A stretch of 16,460 bases of DNA, from positions 1 through 16,460 of the forward strand of contig CAINWJ010000083.1 of NCBI GenBank assembly GCA_903854455.1. Direction: 5' to 3'. Source of the stretch: Candidatus Peribacteria bacterium. GTDB taxonomy: Bacteria > Patescibacteriota > Gracilibacteria > Peribacterales > Peribacteraceae. The position numbers and the translations under genes were made by a program. Shown in pieces: positions 1 through 6,077 of the stretch. Position 1 is the stretch's first letter, and every line of letters begins with the position of its first letter. The notes beneath the pieces were generated by a model that worked only from the letters and a program-made list of their open reading frames with translations, was not told the origin of the DNA and searched no databases.

Positions 1-100
1 ATCCTTCCCCCGACGGGGGAAGGATGCCTTCCTTTGAAGCCTGATTTCAAATCAAGTTCCCCCTCTCCCACCGGGAGAGGGGGCTAGGGGGTGAGGGAAG
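1..100. repeat. Intergenic hairpin repeats (two perfect stems)
   Basis: No gene is visible here. Positions 1-25 form an 11-bp perfect stem (ATCCTTCCCCC) around the 3-base loop GAC. Positions 59-83 form a second 11-bp stem (CCCCCTCTCCC, loop ACC), followed by a tail ctagggggtgaggg at 84-97. The second unit, with its pyrimidine/purine arms and GTGAGGG tail, resembles the repeat units at 2522-2675. It lies just past the stop of the exported gene on the minus strand and could stall or terminate transcription, but there is no T-run, so I call it a dispersed repeat and not a terminator. Confidence 0.6.
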
Positions 101-748
101 TTATCTTCTCCTCATCTCCACCGTCGTCGGTTTCGGCGTCGGTACAGCCGTGACATTCTGTGTGATTCTGAGGATGCGGATCAGCGAGCCGTCATCGGGA
201 TTGACGGTGACATACGCCTGCTTGCCGATGATTGTCAGACCATGGGTTCCCTGCACGTCGTAGCTGACGTTCACCTGTGTTTCATTTGTCACCTTGAATG
301 TCCGGACCACAGCATCTTGGCAAAGGATGGAAACACTCGATCCGTCGATGGATTGAATGATGCCATTGGAACTGAGGATGGGATTGAGTGCGACATTGAG
401 AACGATGACGAGTGATGCAGTAATTGTCTTGGAATCCACTCTCCATCCATTCGTCCGGATCAGCATCCCGGTTCTGAGATCCGATGGAATCATCTGCTTC
501 CTGCTCAAACGACCCTCGGAGATGATGCTTGCCGTATCCAGTAAAACAATCGTAACCAGCTGACCGTTCGTTGCCTTCACGGTTAGTTCTCCACCGATCT
601 GATTGAACGCCTGCTTCTCTGTGATCCTGATTTCCTGAATAGTGCCCGTTACGAAGATCCGTGGTCCGATGCCCTCGAGGGCGAAGGCGGACGAGGGGAG
701 GAGGCAGAAGAGAGAGACGAGGATGGTCGAGGGAAAAATGAAACGCAT
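101..748 (-). CDS. Exported protein with two DUF5666-like beta repeats
   Basis: The 215-residue protein begins with a clear signal peptide: MRF, a hydrophobic stretch, then a cleavage site after SAFA near residue 23. The mature part seems to hold two similar beta-rich units. Residues ~32-120 contain VTGTIQEIRI, LTVKATNGQLVTIVL, a threonine-containing strand and DLRTGMLIRTNGW. Residues ~128-200 contain GIIQSIDGSSVSIL, VRTFKVTNETQV and KQAYVTVNPDDG. This pattern (GxIxxI, LTV, T-x-V/I, VGxxV) is that of DUF5666/OB-like extracytoplasmic domains, whose function is unknown. The frame stays open upstream to a TTG at 817, but that extension is encoded by the AT-rich inverted repeat, so the ATG at 748 preceding the signal peptide is preferred. 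It follows nusG on the same strand after a 121-base repeat-filled gap. A TATAAT at 820-825 (minus strand) could give it its own promoter. Confidence 0.72.
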   Translation of the reverse strand: MRFIFPSTILVSLFCLLPSSAFALEGIGPRIFVTGTIQEIRITEKQAFNQIGGELTVKATNGQLVTIVLLDTASIISEGRLSRKQMIPSDLRTGMLIRTNGWRVDSKTITASLVIVLNVALNPILSSNGIIQSIDGSSVSILCQDAVVRTFKVTNETQVNVSYDVQGTHGLTIIGKQAYVTVNPDDGSLIRILRITQNVTAVPTPKPTTVEMRRR

Positions 749-760
749 GGGGAAAATTGA

Positions 761-851
761 GAATGTAGAATGTAAAATGTAGAATGAAATCGAAAAACTG
801 ACAGGGAAAATCAACAATCATTATAAATTCTACATTCTACATTTTACATTC
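761..851. repeat. AT-rich inverted repeat between nusG and the exported gene
   Basis: GAATGTAAAATGTAGAATG at 768-786 is matched exactly by its reverse complement at 833-851, a 19-bp perfect inverted repeat around 46 bases. Both arms extend with further GAATGTA-type units (761-767 and 828-832), so the element is built from a 6-7 base unit that is also tandemly repeated. A TATAAT box on the minus strand (820-825) lies inside the spacer. Confidence 0.75.
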
Positions 852-869
852 GTTCAACCCTGGTGTCCT

Positions 870-1415
870 CTATTTCTTTCTCACTTGCGTGAAGTCCAGC
901 TCGACCGGTGTGTCGCGGTCGAAGATCAGCACGAGGACGGTCAGCTTGCCGCGATCGACGTCCACGGCATCCACGGTGCCTTCATAGTTCTTGAACGGCC
1001 CATCAATGATGATGACCAGATCGCCCACCTGGAAGTCGCTCTTGAACTTGGCTGTCTCCTCACCCATACGGCGTTCCACGACACCGAATTCCTCGGGAGT
1101 CACCGGAACCGGGATGTTGCCGGAACCGACGAAGCCCGTGACGTTTGGCGTATTGCGAACCATGTACCAGCTGTCGTCGGTCACGATCATGTCGATGAGT
1201 ACGTATCCCGGGAAAAGCTTCTTCTCTTCTTCAGTCGGCTCGTTCTTCTTGAAGACGATCTGCTTCTCCTTCGGCACGACGACACTGAAAACGTAATCTT
1301 TCATTCCGAATGTCTCGATGCGCTGTTCGATGGACTTCTTCACACTATCCTCATACCCGGAATAGGTGTGGATGACGTACCAGTTTCTGCCAGCGGAAGG
1401 ATCCTGCTTTGCCAT
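870..1415 (-). CDS. nusG: Transcription termination/antitermination factor NusG
   Basis: The 181-residue protein is a full-length NusG. The NGN domain (about residues 10-115) has NWYVIHTYSGYE, the LFPGYVLIDM strand and the RNTPNVTGFVG segment that contacts RNA polymerase. The C-terminal KOW domain (about 127-181) has FQVGDLVIIIDGPFKNYEGTV and ends FDRDTPVELDFTQV. NusG binds the polymerase clamp to suppress pausing and links to Rho or ribosomal protein S10. In the KOW domain the usual FGR before TPVEL reads FDR. It starts 20 bases after secE with no Shine-Dalgarno sequence visible, so the two are very probably co-transcribed. Unlike the common order, nusG is not followed by rplK/rplA but by an exported protein of unknown role. 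Confidence 0.97.
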   Translation of the reverse strand: MAKQDPSAGRNWYVIHTYSGYEDSVKKSIEQRIETFGMKDYVFSVVVPKEKQIVFKKNEPTEEEKKLFPGYVLIDMIVTDDSWYMVRNTPNVTGFVGSGNIPVPVTPEEFGVVERRMGEETAKFKSDFQVGDLVIIIDGPFKNYEGTVDAVDVDRGKLTVLVLIFDRDTPVELDFTQVRKK

Positions 1416-1435
1416 AGGGATATGGGGTCAGTGTT

Positions 1436-1618
1436 TCAGCGGATGGTGTACCGCAGAACCGTAGTAAAGAAGAGATCGAGGAGACCGAATGCCGCGGCGT
1501 TGGCAACGATGAACGCCAGCACGATGACGGACAGACGGATGGCCTGCTGCTGAGTGGGCCAACGGACCTGCCGCAGCTCTTCGACGCTTCCCTGGAAATA
1601 ATCAATGATTGCCTGCAT
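1436..1618 (-). CDS. secE: Preprotein translocase subunit SecE
   Basis: A 60-residue single-span SecE. The amphipathic cytoplasmic helix carries the family signature SVEELRQVRWPT (residues 11-22; V-x-W-P-T is the most conserved part), followed by one membrane segment at about residues 27-53. SecE clamps SecY in the membrane and is essential for Sec export. The open frame runs far upstream (to 1852, across lepB), but the true start is the ATG at 1618 because it is the first Met giving the normal SecE N-terminus. A TACTAT box on the minus strand (1630-1635) predicts a transcript starting only about 5 bases before this ATG, so secE-nusG may have its own promoter besides read-through from lepB. 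The gene ends with TGA. Confidence 0.93.
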   Translation of the reverse strand: MQAIIDYFQGSVEELRQVRWPTQQQAIRLSVIVLAFIVANAAAFGLLDLFFTTVLRYTIR

Positions 1619-1671
1619 AGAGTGCGGAGATAGTACTGAAGGAACGGGAAGGCTGCAAGCGGCGAACGATC

Positions 1672-1738
1672 GTGTAGGCGTTATCCGTGTAAGCGAGTAG
1701 GCGAATTCGCTTACTCGACTAACGCGTATACGCCTAAC
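1672..1738. repeat. Long imperfect palindrome between lepB and secE
   Basis: The core 1694-1717 is a 24-base palindrome centred on AATT at 1704-1707 with one G/T-type mismatch pair. The flanks 1674-1693 and 1718-1738 pair again imperfectly (TAGGCGTTATCCG against the reverse complement of the right arm, TTAGGCGTATACGCG). The unit wording (GTAAGCGAGTAGGCG) resembles the AGCGGTAAGCG units found inside two downstream genes. The stop codon of lepB (1734-1736 on the minus strand) lies within the right arm. As RNA this would be a strong hairpin between lepB and secE. Confidence 0.75.
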
Positions 1739-2381
1739 GAACATCGTATTCCGGTGCCGTGAATGCATGTACTTTCGTAATGGGCAGAGCGACGAACCAC
1801 ACGCTGCCTTTGATGTCATTCTGCGGAACGAATGCCGTAGTGTGAGTTCCAAGGTGCCCGAAGCTCCGTGAATCCAGGCTGCCCTGACGATTGTCCCCGA
1901 GGAGGAAATACTGATCGGCAGGAATGGTGAAATCCTCCTCCGTTGTATCGCCGCTGTTCACGGGATAGCGGAACGTTTTGCCGGAATTATTGGCATTCAA
2001 ATACGATTCAGAGAGTTTCTGATCCTCATTGCCTGGCTTACGAATGTAGACGGATCCGTCGCGCACAACGACCGTTTCTCCCGGTAATCCGATCACCCGT
2101 TTCACATAGTACTTCCCGGGATCAGTCGGTGGGCGGAAGACGACGATATCGCCGCGCTCTGGTGCCTTGAAGAAGTAACGGAACTTATTGATGACGATGT
2201 ACTCCTTGTTCTCCAGTGTATCCACCATCGAATTCCCTTCGATCTGGAATGGCGACACGATGAACGTACGGATCAGCGCGACGATCGCCACGATGATGAC
2301 GATGTTGAGGACAACATCAAAAATGTGGAAGAGTACGCCACGCGTGGTAGTAGTGCCGCTTGGAGATGAAACCTTTGTCAT
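1734..2381 (-). CDS. lepB: Signal peptidase I
   Basis: The 215-residue protein is a membrane-anchored S26 signal peptidase, which cleaves signal peptides from Sec/Tat substrates on the outer face of the cytoplasmic membrane. A single N-terminal membrane anchor spans about residues 15-38. The catalytic Ser is S51 in QIEGNSMVDTL (box B), the general-base Lys is K94 in YYVKRVIGLPGE (box D), and box E is LGDNRQGSLDSRSFG (161-175). All active-site elements are intact. The start at 2381 is preceded by an extended -10 box (TGCTACACT) ending 8 bases upstream, which implies a nearly leaderless transcript. The last codons and stop lie in the right arm of the 1672-1738 palindrome, so the exact C-terminus (EYDVR) may be repeat-derived. 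It leads the block lepB-secE-nusG. Confidence 0.95.
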   Translation of the reverse strand: MTKVSSPSGTTTTRGVLFHIFDVVLNIVIIVAIVALIRTFIVSPFQIEGNSMVDTLENKEYIVINKFRYFFKAPERGDIVVFRPPTDPGKYYVKRVIGLPGETVVVRDGSVYIRKPGNEDQKLSESYLNANNSGKTFRYPVNSGDTTEEDFTIPADQYFLLGDNRQGSLDSRSFGHLGTHTTAFVPQNDIKGSVWFVALPITKVHAFTAPEYDVR

Positions 2382-2398
2382 GCTGGATTAGTGTAGCA
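2382..2398 (-). promoter_or_regulatory. lepB promoter (extended -10, near-leaderless)
   Basis: On the minus strand TGCTACACT (2398-2390) is followed by 8 bases and the lepB ATG at 2381. If transcription begins 7 bases after the hexamer, the leader is about 1-2 nt. The wording is nearly identical to the box in front of the flippase gene (TGCTACACTA.TC..GCATG in both). No convincing -35 box was found, as expected for an extended -10 promoter. Confidence 0.6.
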
Positions 2399-2521
2399 GA
2401 GACTTTGCGAAAGAGATGAGTGCTTTAATGCATTCTCATTTCATATGATTGTCGATTACGTGATTTGTCGGAAGATTATGCAATTTCAATTGTCTCGATT
2501 ATTGCGTTGATGCTCTTCTTC

Positions 2522-2675
2522 CCGCCTCACTCCGCCCCGCACCCTCTGCGGATGGTGCGGGGGCACCTCTCTCCCCGCGAGGAGAGAGGGAACCTGGAGA
2601 AGAGCAAAATGAACGGTTCCTGCAATCAATACAGCGCTCCCTTCTCCCCGCGGGAGAAGGGTGGGGATGAGGCGG
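2522..2675. repeat. Compound repeat element with short terminal inverted repeats
   Basis: This fills most of the gene-free stretch 2399-2687. Its ends are CCGCCTCA (2522-2529) and TGAGGCGG (2668-2675), an 8-bp perfect inverted pair. Inside are three stems: CCGCACC/GGTGCGG (2537-2543 with 2554-2560), CCTCTCTCC/GGAGAGAGG (2566-2574 with 2581-2589) and CCCTTCTCCC/GGGAGAAGGG (2639-2648 with 2652-2661). A non-palindromic core of about 50 bases (2590-2638) separates the two halves. The halves are the same repeat type in opposite orientation, like the unit at 59-97. It has no coding capacity for a transposase. It follows the lipoprotein gene stop by 12 bases and might also act in 3'-end formation. 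Confidence 0.65.
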
Positions 2676-2687
2676 CAATAGTATCTT

Positions 2688-3440
2688 TTACCGCTCAACA
2701 ACCAGCGCATTCCTCGCACCCGTTGCTATTTCCTCCTTCACTCCTGTCCAATCATGGAGTGCATTCAGGAGCACATCGGTGGAGTACCAGTACTGTGAAC
2801 CCTGCTTCGTACCCGGGTCATTCGTGATGAAGCCGTCACCCGTATACCCGATGACCACAAGCATGTGGTAGTACGGTCCCTCCCCACTGAAGTAGGGATT
2901 GTGCAGTAACCGCCCTGCTGCAGGAAGGATGATGGGATTTCCCCGCTCCAGCTCTTGCCTGAGTTTGTCAGCGGTTACATCGATCAGAACACGTATCTTG
3001 TATCCGTAGAAAGACTTTGCGATGTCGCCGAGTTGTCGGACATCGACATCTTCCGGATAGTCGTGCTTCTGCTCCCATGACACGAGATTCTGAAGCTCCA
3101 CCTCGGCATCGGAAATGCTGAGTGGTATGTCTGCGAGATAGTGATGAACCATGATCAGCGACATTTCTTCGCAGGCTTCCTCATGGAGCGCATCCCACAC
3201 GGCGAATGGAGCCTGTGGAGCGAATGGCACTCTGATGAGGAGACTTGCTGGCTTTGATGGTGTCGATGCTGACGGAACCGATTGCTTTGAAAATGATGCA
3301 GAGGACGATGAACGCTGCGTAAGGATCGGTCGATCGATGATCACTGACGGCTGCTTGAATACCGGCTTCTGTGAGCAGCCGCTCAGTAACAATGACCCGA
3401 TCAGGAATCCGGTGCCGATGGCAAATTGTCTATACCGCAT
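2688..3440 (-). CDS. C39-like papain-fold lipoprotein
   Basis: The 250-residue protein has an N-terminal lipoprotein signal (MRYRQFAIGTG..., lipobox LLSGC with the lipidated Cys at 22), then a Ser/Pro-rich spacer to about residue 65, then a Peptidase_C39_2-type domain. Motifs: HEEACEEMS with the candidate catalytic Cys at 90, YYHMLVVIGY with the His at 192, and FITNDPGT with the Asp at 208. These are the three papain-fold catalytic positions, so it is probably an active surface cysteine peptidase, substrate unknown. The frame also offers an ATG at 3476, but the ATG at 3440 gives a normal-length signal peptide (Cys22 instead of Cys34). A TGCTATGCT box on the minus strand (hexamer 3460-3465) would give a leader of about 13 nt for the 3440 start. 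It is divergent from the PH-domain gene. Confidence 0.85.
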   Translation of the reverse strand: MRYRQFAIGTGFLIGSLLLSGCSQKPVFKQPSVIIDRPILTQRSSSSASFSKQSVPSASTPSKPASLLIRVPFAPQAPFAVWDALHEEACEEMSLIMVHHYLADIPLSISDAEVELQNLVSWEQKHDYPEDVDVRQLGDIAKSFYGYKIRVLIDVTADKLRQELERGNPIILPAAGRLLHNPYFSGEGPYYHMLVVIGYTGDGFITNDPGTKQGSQYWYSTDVLLNALHDWTGVKEEIATGARNALVVER

Positions 3441-3540
3441 ACTGCAATGAACGGTAGGAAGCATAGCATTCTCCATGATCGCAAATCATTGTCATGCATA
3501 GTTCTCACTCATCACTTGCACCCAGCCACCGTTCCCGGCG

Positions 3541-3546
3541 TACACT
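3541..3546 (+). promoter_or_regulatory. -10 box for PH-domain/HEPN-like operon, leaderless GTG start
   Basis: TACACT ends 6 bases before the GTG at 3553, so the +1 expected 7 bases after the hexamer is the G of the start codon. A TTGCAC at 3516-3521 could be a -35 box, though the 19-base spacer is long. Confidence 0.5.
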
Positions 3547-3552
3547 GTCATC

Positions 3553-4158
3553 GTGCTCAACACATACTTCTTCGGCCCGCACCTGGATGACGAGGAGGAG
3601 ATTGAGATCGTCGTGCACAAGCACTGGCTGATGGGAATCAAATCACTCTGGTGGCCGTCCGTTGTATTCATTCTCGTTGCTGCGGTTCTGTGGTTCAGTC
3701 ATACGAAGTACGTCGTGTACGGCATCGCAATCGCGGAGATCGGTGTGCTGATCTGGTGGATCCGGAACTTCCTCGATTACTTCCTGGATGCCTGGCTCAT
3801 TACCAATAAGGGGATTATCGATCTGGAGTGGCATGGCTGGTTTCACCGGAGTTCCGCACGAGTTCTGTACTCCGATATTCAGGGTGTGGAGTACGAGATC
3901 AAAGGTATCGTCGGTACATTGATGGGATATGGAGAGATGGCAGTCGAGAAGATTTCGACCGGATCGACCATCACTATGCCGTACGTGAAGAAGCCGCGAA
4001 GAGTGGAGGCAGTGATTTTAGAATGCATGGAAGCTTACATGCACAAGAAGAACCTGAAGGATGCGACGACCGTGCAAGGCATTCTGGCTGAATTCGTCGC
4101 AGGCACGCTCCAGAAGAAAGCGGTCGAGGCCAAGCGTTCTCTTCCCGTTAAGAAATGA
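3553..4158 (+). CDS. PH-domain (bPH2-like) membrane protein
   Basis: The 201-residue protein starts at a GTG. An acidic N-terminus (residues 10-18) precedes two adjacent membrane segments (about 33-50 and 55-75). A cytoplasmic beta-rich domain follows with DAWLITNKGIIDLEWHGWFHRSSARVLYSDIQGVEYEIKGIVGTLMGYGEM (about 79-129), whose wording (hxITNxGI, DIxxV, GxG) is that of bacterial PH/DUF304-like domains. The C-terminal ~50 residues are helical and Lys-rich. Molecular function is unknown; related proteins are membrane-tethered scaffolds. Its TGA stop overlaps the ATG of the next gene (ATGA at 4155-4158), so they are translationally coupled. The same architecture recurs at 15883-16371. Confidence 0.85.
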   Translation: MLNTYFFGPHLDDEEEIEIVVHKHWLMGIKSLWWPSVVFILVAAVLWFSHTKYVVYGIAIAEIGVLIWWIRNFLDYFLDAWLITNKGIIDLEWHGWFHRSSARVLYSDIQGVEYEIKGIVGTLMGYGEMAVEKISTGSTITMPYVKKPRRVEAVILECMEAYMHKKNLKDATTVQGILAEFVAGTLQKKAVEAKRSLPVKK

Positions 4159-4547
4159 TCGGTTGGATCATCGTAGCGGCTCTCTTTGTGCTCGCTCTCA
4201 CGGCGACGATCCTCGTGCTGATCGTTCCGAGGAAGATTCTCCGGGGAGCGGTGAAGGTGAAGATCGCCTCGGCTCTGATGAGAGCCAAGAGCCAGTCCAA
4301 TCCGCAGCTCAAGATTATCGAAGGAGACAAAGTGCTGGATGAAGCATTACGATTACTCCGGTACCACGGATCGCTGGGACAAAAGCTCAAGATCGTCGGT
4401 CCGCGCCTCACGAATCTTCAAGAAGTTTGGTGGGCGCACAAACTGAGAAATACGATCGTGCACGAGCTCAAACATGTGCCGACGATGGTAGATGCCGACC
4501 GGGCGATCAAAGCATATGAAGGGGCGCTCAAGGATTTGGGGCTGTAG
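4155..4547 (+). CDS. Small membrane-anchored protein with HEPN-like RNxxxH motif
   Basis: The 130-residue protein has one N-terminal membrane segment (about 3-25) and a helical cytoplasmic domain. The notable part is WWAHKLRNTIVHELKHVPTM (92-111): R98-N99 and H103 form an R-x4-H motif embedded in the LRNxxVHE context typical of HEPN/DUF4145-type helical domains. It is followed by ADRAIKAYEGALKDLG, a typical last helix of such folds. HEPN domains are often RNases, but many are inactive or scaffolding, and a membrane-anchored version next to a PH-domain protein need not be a nuclease. I did not recognise a named family. It overlaps the upstream PH gene by 4 bases (ATGA) and is probably made from the same transcript. 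Confidence 0.75.
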   Translation: MIGWIIVAALFVLALTATILVLIVPRKILRGAVKVKIASALMRAKSQSNPQLKIIEGDKVLDEALRLLRYHGSLGQKLKIVGPRLTNLQEVWWAHKLRNTIVHELKHVPTMVDADRAIKAYEGALKDLGL

Positions 4548-4548
4548 T

Positions 4549-4687
4549 GAATGACCAATTTCCAATGACCAATGACCAAAGAATCCCCAATGCTCGAATG
4601 ACCAATCATCTACGATCAACATTGGGTTATTTGAACATTGGACATTGGTCATTATTTGGATATTGGGTTTTGGTCATTGGGCATTTA
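4549..4687. repeat. Inverted array of CCAATGACC-type repeats
   Basis: The left half (4549-4606) holds tandem variants of AATGACCAA / CCAATGACC, and the right half (4621-4687) holds the reverse complements (ATTGGTCATT, TTGGTCATTGG). The whole can fold into a long imperfect hairpin. It occupies the gap between the HEPN-like gene and pth and extends the pth reading frame artificially upstream. There is no regular spacer pattern as in CRISPR. A related snippet (TTGGTCATT) occurs at 5364-5372, upstream of the tRNA gene. Confidence 0.75.
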
Positions 4688-4697
4688 CACTCTCTCG

Positions 4698-4703
4698 TAC
4701 TAT
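4698..4703 (+). promoter_or_regulatory. -10 box for pth, near-leaderless
   Basis: TACTAT ends 7 bases before the ATG at 4711, so transcription would start about 1 base upstream of the start codon. It directly follows the repeat array. A TTGGGC at 4677-4682, within the repeat, could serve as a -35 box, but its 15-base spacer is short. Confidence 0.45.
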
Positions 4704-4710
4704 TTCCTGT

Positions 4711-5256
4711 ATGAAGCCCCGCTTCCTCCTGATCGGTCTCGGCAACCCCGGCAAGCAGTATGACCAGACCAGGCACAATGCCGGATTCATGGCGATCGAT
4801 CATGTTGCCAAAGAAACCGGGGCAGGGGAGTGGTCTGACAAGCAGAAGTTCATGGCGTTGATCAGTGACGTCACAATCGATGGCATTCCCTGCCTCCTGG
4901 TGAAACCGACGACGTACATGAATCGTTCCGGCGAGTGCATCCGCAAGCTGATCGAGTTCTACAAGCTGGATCCTGCGAAGCAGATCCTCGTCTGCTGTGA
5001 CGACATCGATATTCCACTCGGCACACACCGGCTTCGGTTGACCGGTGGTCCAGGCACGCACAACGGACTTAAATCGATCGTCACGATCTTCGGTGAGAAC
5101 TTCCCGCGGCTCAGGATTGGCATCGGTCCACAGGCACCTGAGATTGATTTGGCGGCGTGGGTATTGTCCAGGATGACGGAAGCAGAGCAGACGGCAATGT
5201 CGAAGGAGTTTGGTGCTGTGTTGACGGCGGTGAGGGGATTGGTTGGGAAGATGTAG
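4711..5256 (+). CDS. pth: Peptidyl-tRNA hydrolase
   Basis: The 181-residue enzyme hydrolyses the ester bond of peptidyl-tRNAs released from stalled ribosomes and recycles the tRNA. Signature residues are all present: GLGNPGKQYDQTRHNAG with N12 and the catalytic His22, KPTTYMNRSG with M70-N71, the acidic residue D97 in CCDDIDIPLG, and N118 in GTHNGLKSI. The last motif is normally GGHNG; the second Gly is Thr here. Length is close to the usual ~190 residues. The ATG at 4711 is chosen because it begins the conserved first strand; the upstream open frame is repeat sequence. The 3' end converges on the tRNA-Gln gene with only 9 bases between. Confidence 0.95.
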   Translation: MKPRFLLIGLGNPGKQYDQTRHNAGFMAIDHVAKETGAGEWSDKQKFMALISDVTIDGIPCLLVKPTTYMNRSGECIRKLIEFYKLDPAKQILVCCDDIDIPLGTHRLRLTGGPGTHNGLKSIVTIFGENFPRLRIGIGPQAPEIDLAAWVLSRMTEAEQTAMSKEFGAVLTAVRGLVGKM

Positions 5257-5265
5257 CCAATTCCA

Positions 5266-5340
<75 letters not shown>

Positions 5341-5350
5341 ATGCATGACT

Positions 5351-5359
5351 ATTGTAGCA
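5351..5359 (-). promoter_or_regulatory. tRNA-Gln promoter (extended -10)
   Basis: TGCTACAAT on the minus strand places the expected +1 about 3-4 bases before the mature tRNA 5' end at 5340. It has the same TGCTAYAMT wording as the boxes before lepB, the flippase gene and the secreted protein. Because a tRNA has no start codon, this independent example supports the motif being a promoter and not a translation signal. Confidence 0.55.
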
Positions 5360-5443
5360 GGAATTGGTCATTCCATGGATTGCGAAGTGCGCAAGGAAGT
5401 GGTGATCGCTCTTTTTGGAAAGTCAGATTCTTCCAGGAGGCGG

Positions 5444-5449
5444 TATGAT
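5444..5449 (+). promoter_or_regulatory. -10 box for CAP-domain gene, leaderless
   Basis: TATGAT ends 6 bases before the ATG at 5456, so the predicted transcript starts on the A of the start codon. No good -35 is seen. An AGGAGG at 5434-5439 lies 16 bases before the ATG, too far for normal Shine-Dalgarno use and upstream of this predicted +1. Confidence 0.45.
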
Positions 5450-5455
5450 TTGGAC

Positions 5456-6073
5456 ATGAGATATCTGCTACTCATTCTCTTCTTCCTTCCGACCATCGGC
5501 GTAGCAACATCAGCACCCGTCATTCGCTGCGTTCCATCCGGGGATGAGGTGATCGCCGGTGTCGACCTCAAGGAAGTTCGTCGCGTGTGGCTCTCATGGA
5601 CGAACGCCGAGCGGAAGGTGGTCGGATTAAAACCACTCGTCCAAAATGCTCAGCTCGATCGTTCGGCAACAACCTGGTCCAGGTTCTCCCAGGGCAGGGG
5701 AGTGATGAGTCACCAGCGCCCCGGGCAGACCACGTACTACGATTATCCGCTCATCACCAAGTGGTTCGCCGATCTCGGACTTACGTTCAAGAACGTGAAC
5801 CGCATGACCTATAGCGAGAGCATCGGTTACGGTTCGTATAGCTGCACTGTGAACGATTGCACGCAGACGCTGATCACAGCACTCCGATCCACCTTCGATT
5901 ATTACCTGAAGGAGAAGAAGCGCTCATCGCGTCCCCACTACGGAGCGATCATCAATGCGCAGTTCCAGATTCAGGGGATGGGCGTCGCCATTGATTCCAA
6001 AACAAAGAGATACTACGTCACGACGCACTACGCGACCGCCATCTCGTCACGACCGACGCCGGTCTGTCCATGA
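5456..6073 (+). CDS. Exported CAP (SCP/PR1-like) domain protein
   Basis: The 205-residue protein has a signal peptide (MRYLLLILFFLPTIGVATSA, cleavage near residue 20) and one CAP domain. Family features: WTNAERKVVGLKPLVQNAQLDRSATTWSRF (49-77; the classic N-x-R-x-x-x-G-L-x-P-L start), MSHQRPG with H86, YSESIG with E121, and RPHYGAIINAQF with H161. The conserved His and Glu pair is intact. Three Cys (130, 135, 204) plus C25 could form disulfides. Bacterial CAP proteins are secreted, with roles from cell-wall association to sterol or lipid binding; none can be assigned here. The frame is open from 5243, but the ATG at 5456 is the one giving a signal peptide. It converges with the peptidase gene, 4 bases apart. 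Confidence 0.88.
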   Translation: MRYLLLILFFLPTIGVATSAPVIRCVPSGDEVIAGVDLKEVRRVWLSWTNAERKVVGLKPLVQNAQLDRSATTWSRFSQGRGVMSHQRPGQTTYYDYPLITKWFADLGLTFKNVNRMTYSESIGYGSYSCTVNDCTQTLITALRSTFDYYLKEKKRSSRPHYGAIINAQFQIQGMGVAIDSKTKRYYVTTHYATAISSRPTPVCP

Positions 6074-6077
6074 CCGT

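Noticed and set aside
749..821. Longer starts for the exported gene and an overlapping 179-codon minus-strand frame
   Set aside because: Both begin within the AT-rich inverted repeat and the second is a frame-shifted shadow; the signal peptide begins at 748.
885..1553. 222-codon open frame on the plus strand opposite nusG/secE
   Set aside because: It lies antisense to two certain genes, has no domain-like pattern and is explained by their codon bias.
1619..1852. Long N-terminal extension of SecE in the open frame
   Set aside because: It crosses the palindrome and lepB in another frame; SecE begins naturally at 1618.
2486..2827. Short frames on both strands in the lepB-lipoprotein gap
   Set aside because: They are translations of the hairpin element (Arg/Pro/Ser-rich) without start signals or family features.
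4549..4687. CRISPR array
   Set aside because: The repeat unit is only about 9-10 bases, degenerate and inverted, with no uniform unique spacers and no cas genes.
5434..5439. AGGAGG as the ribosome binding site of the CAP gene
   Set aside because: It is 16 bases from the ATG, too far, and upstream of the predicted transcription start.
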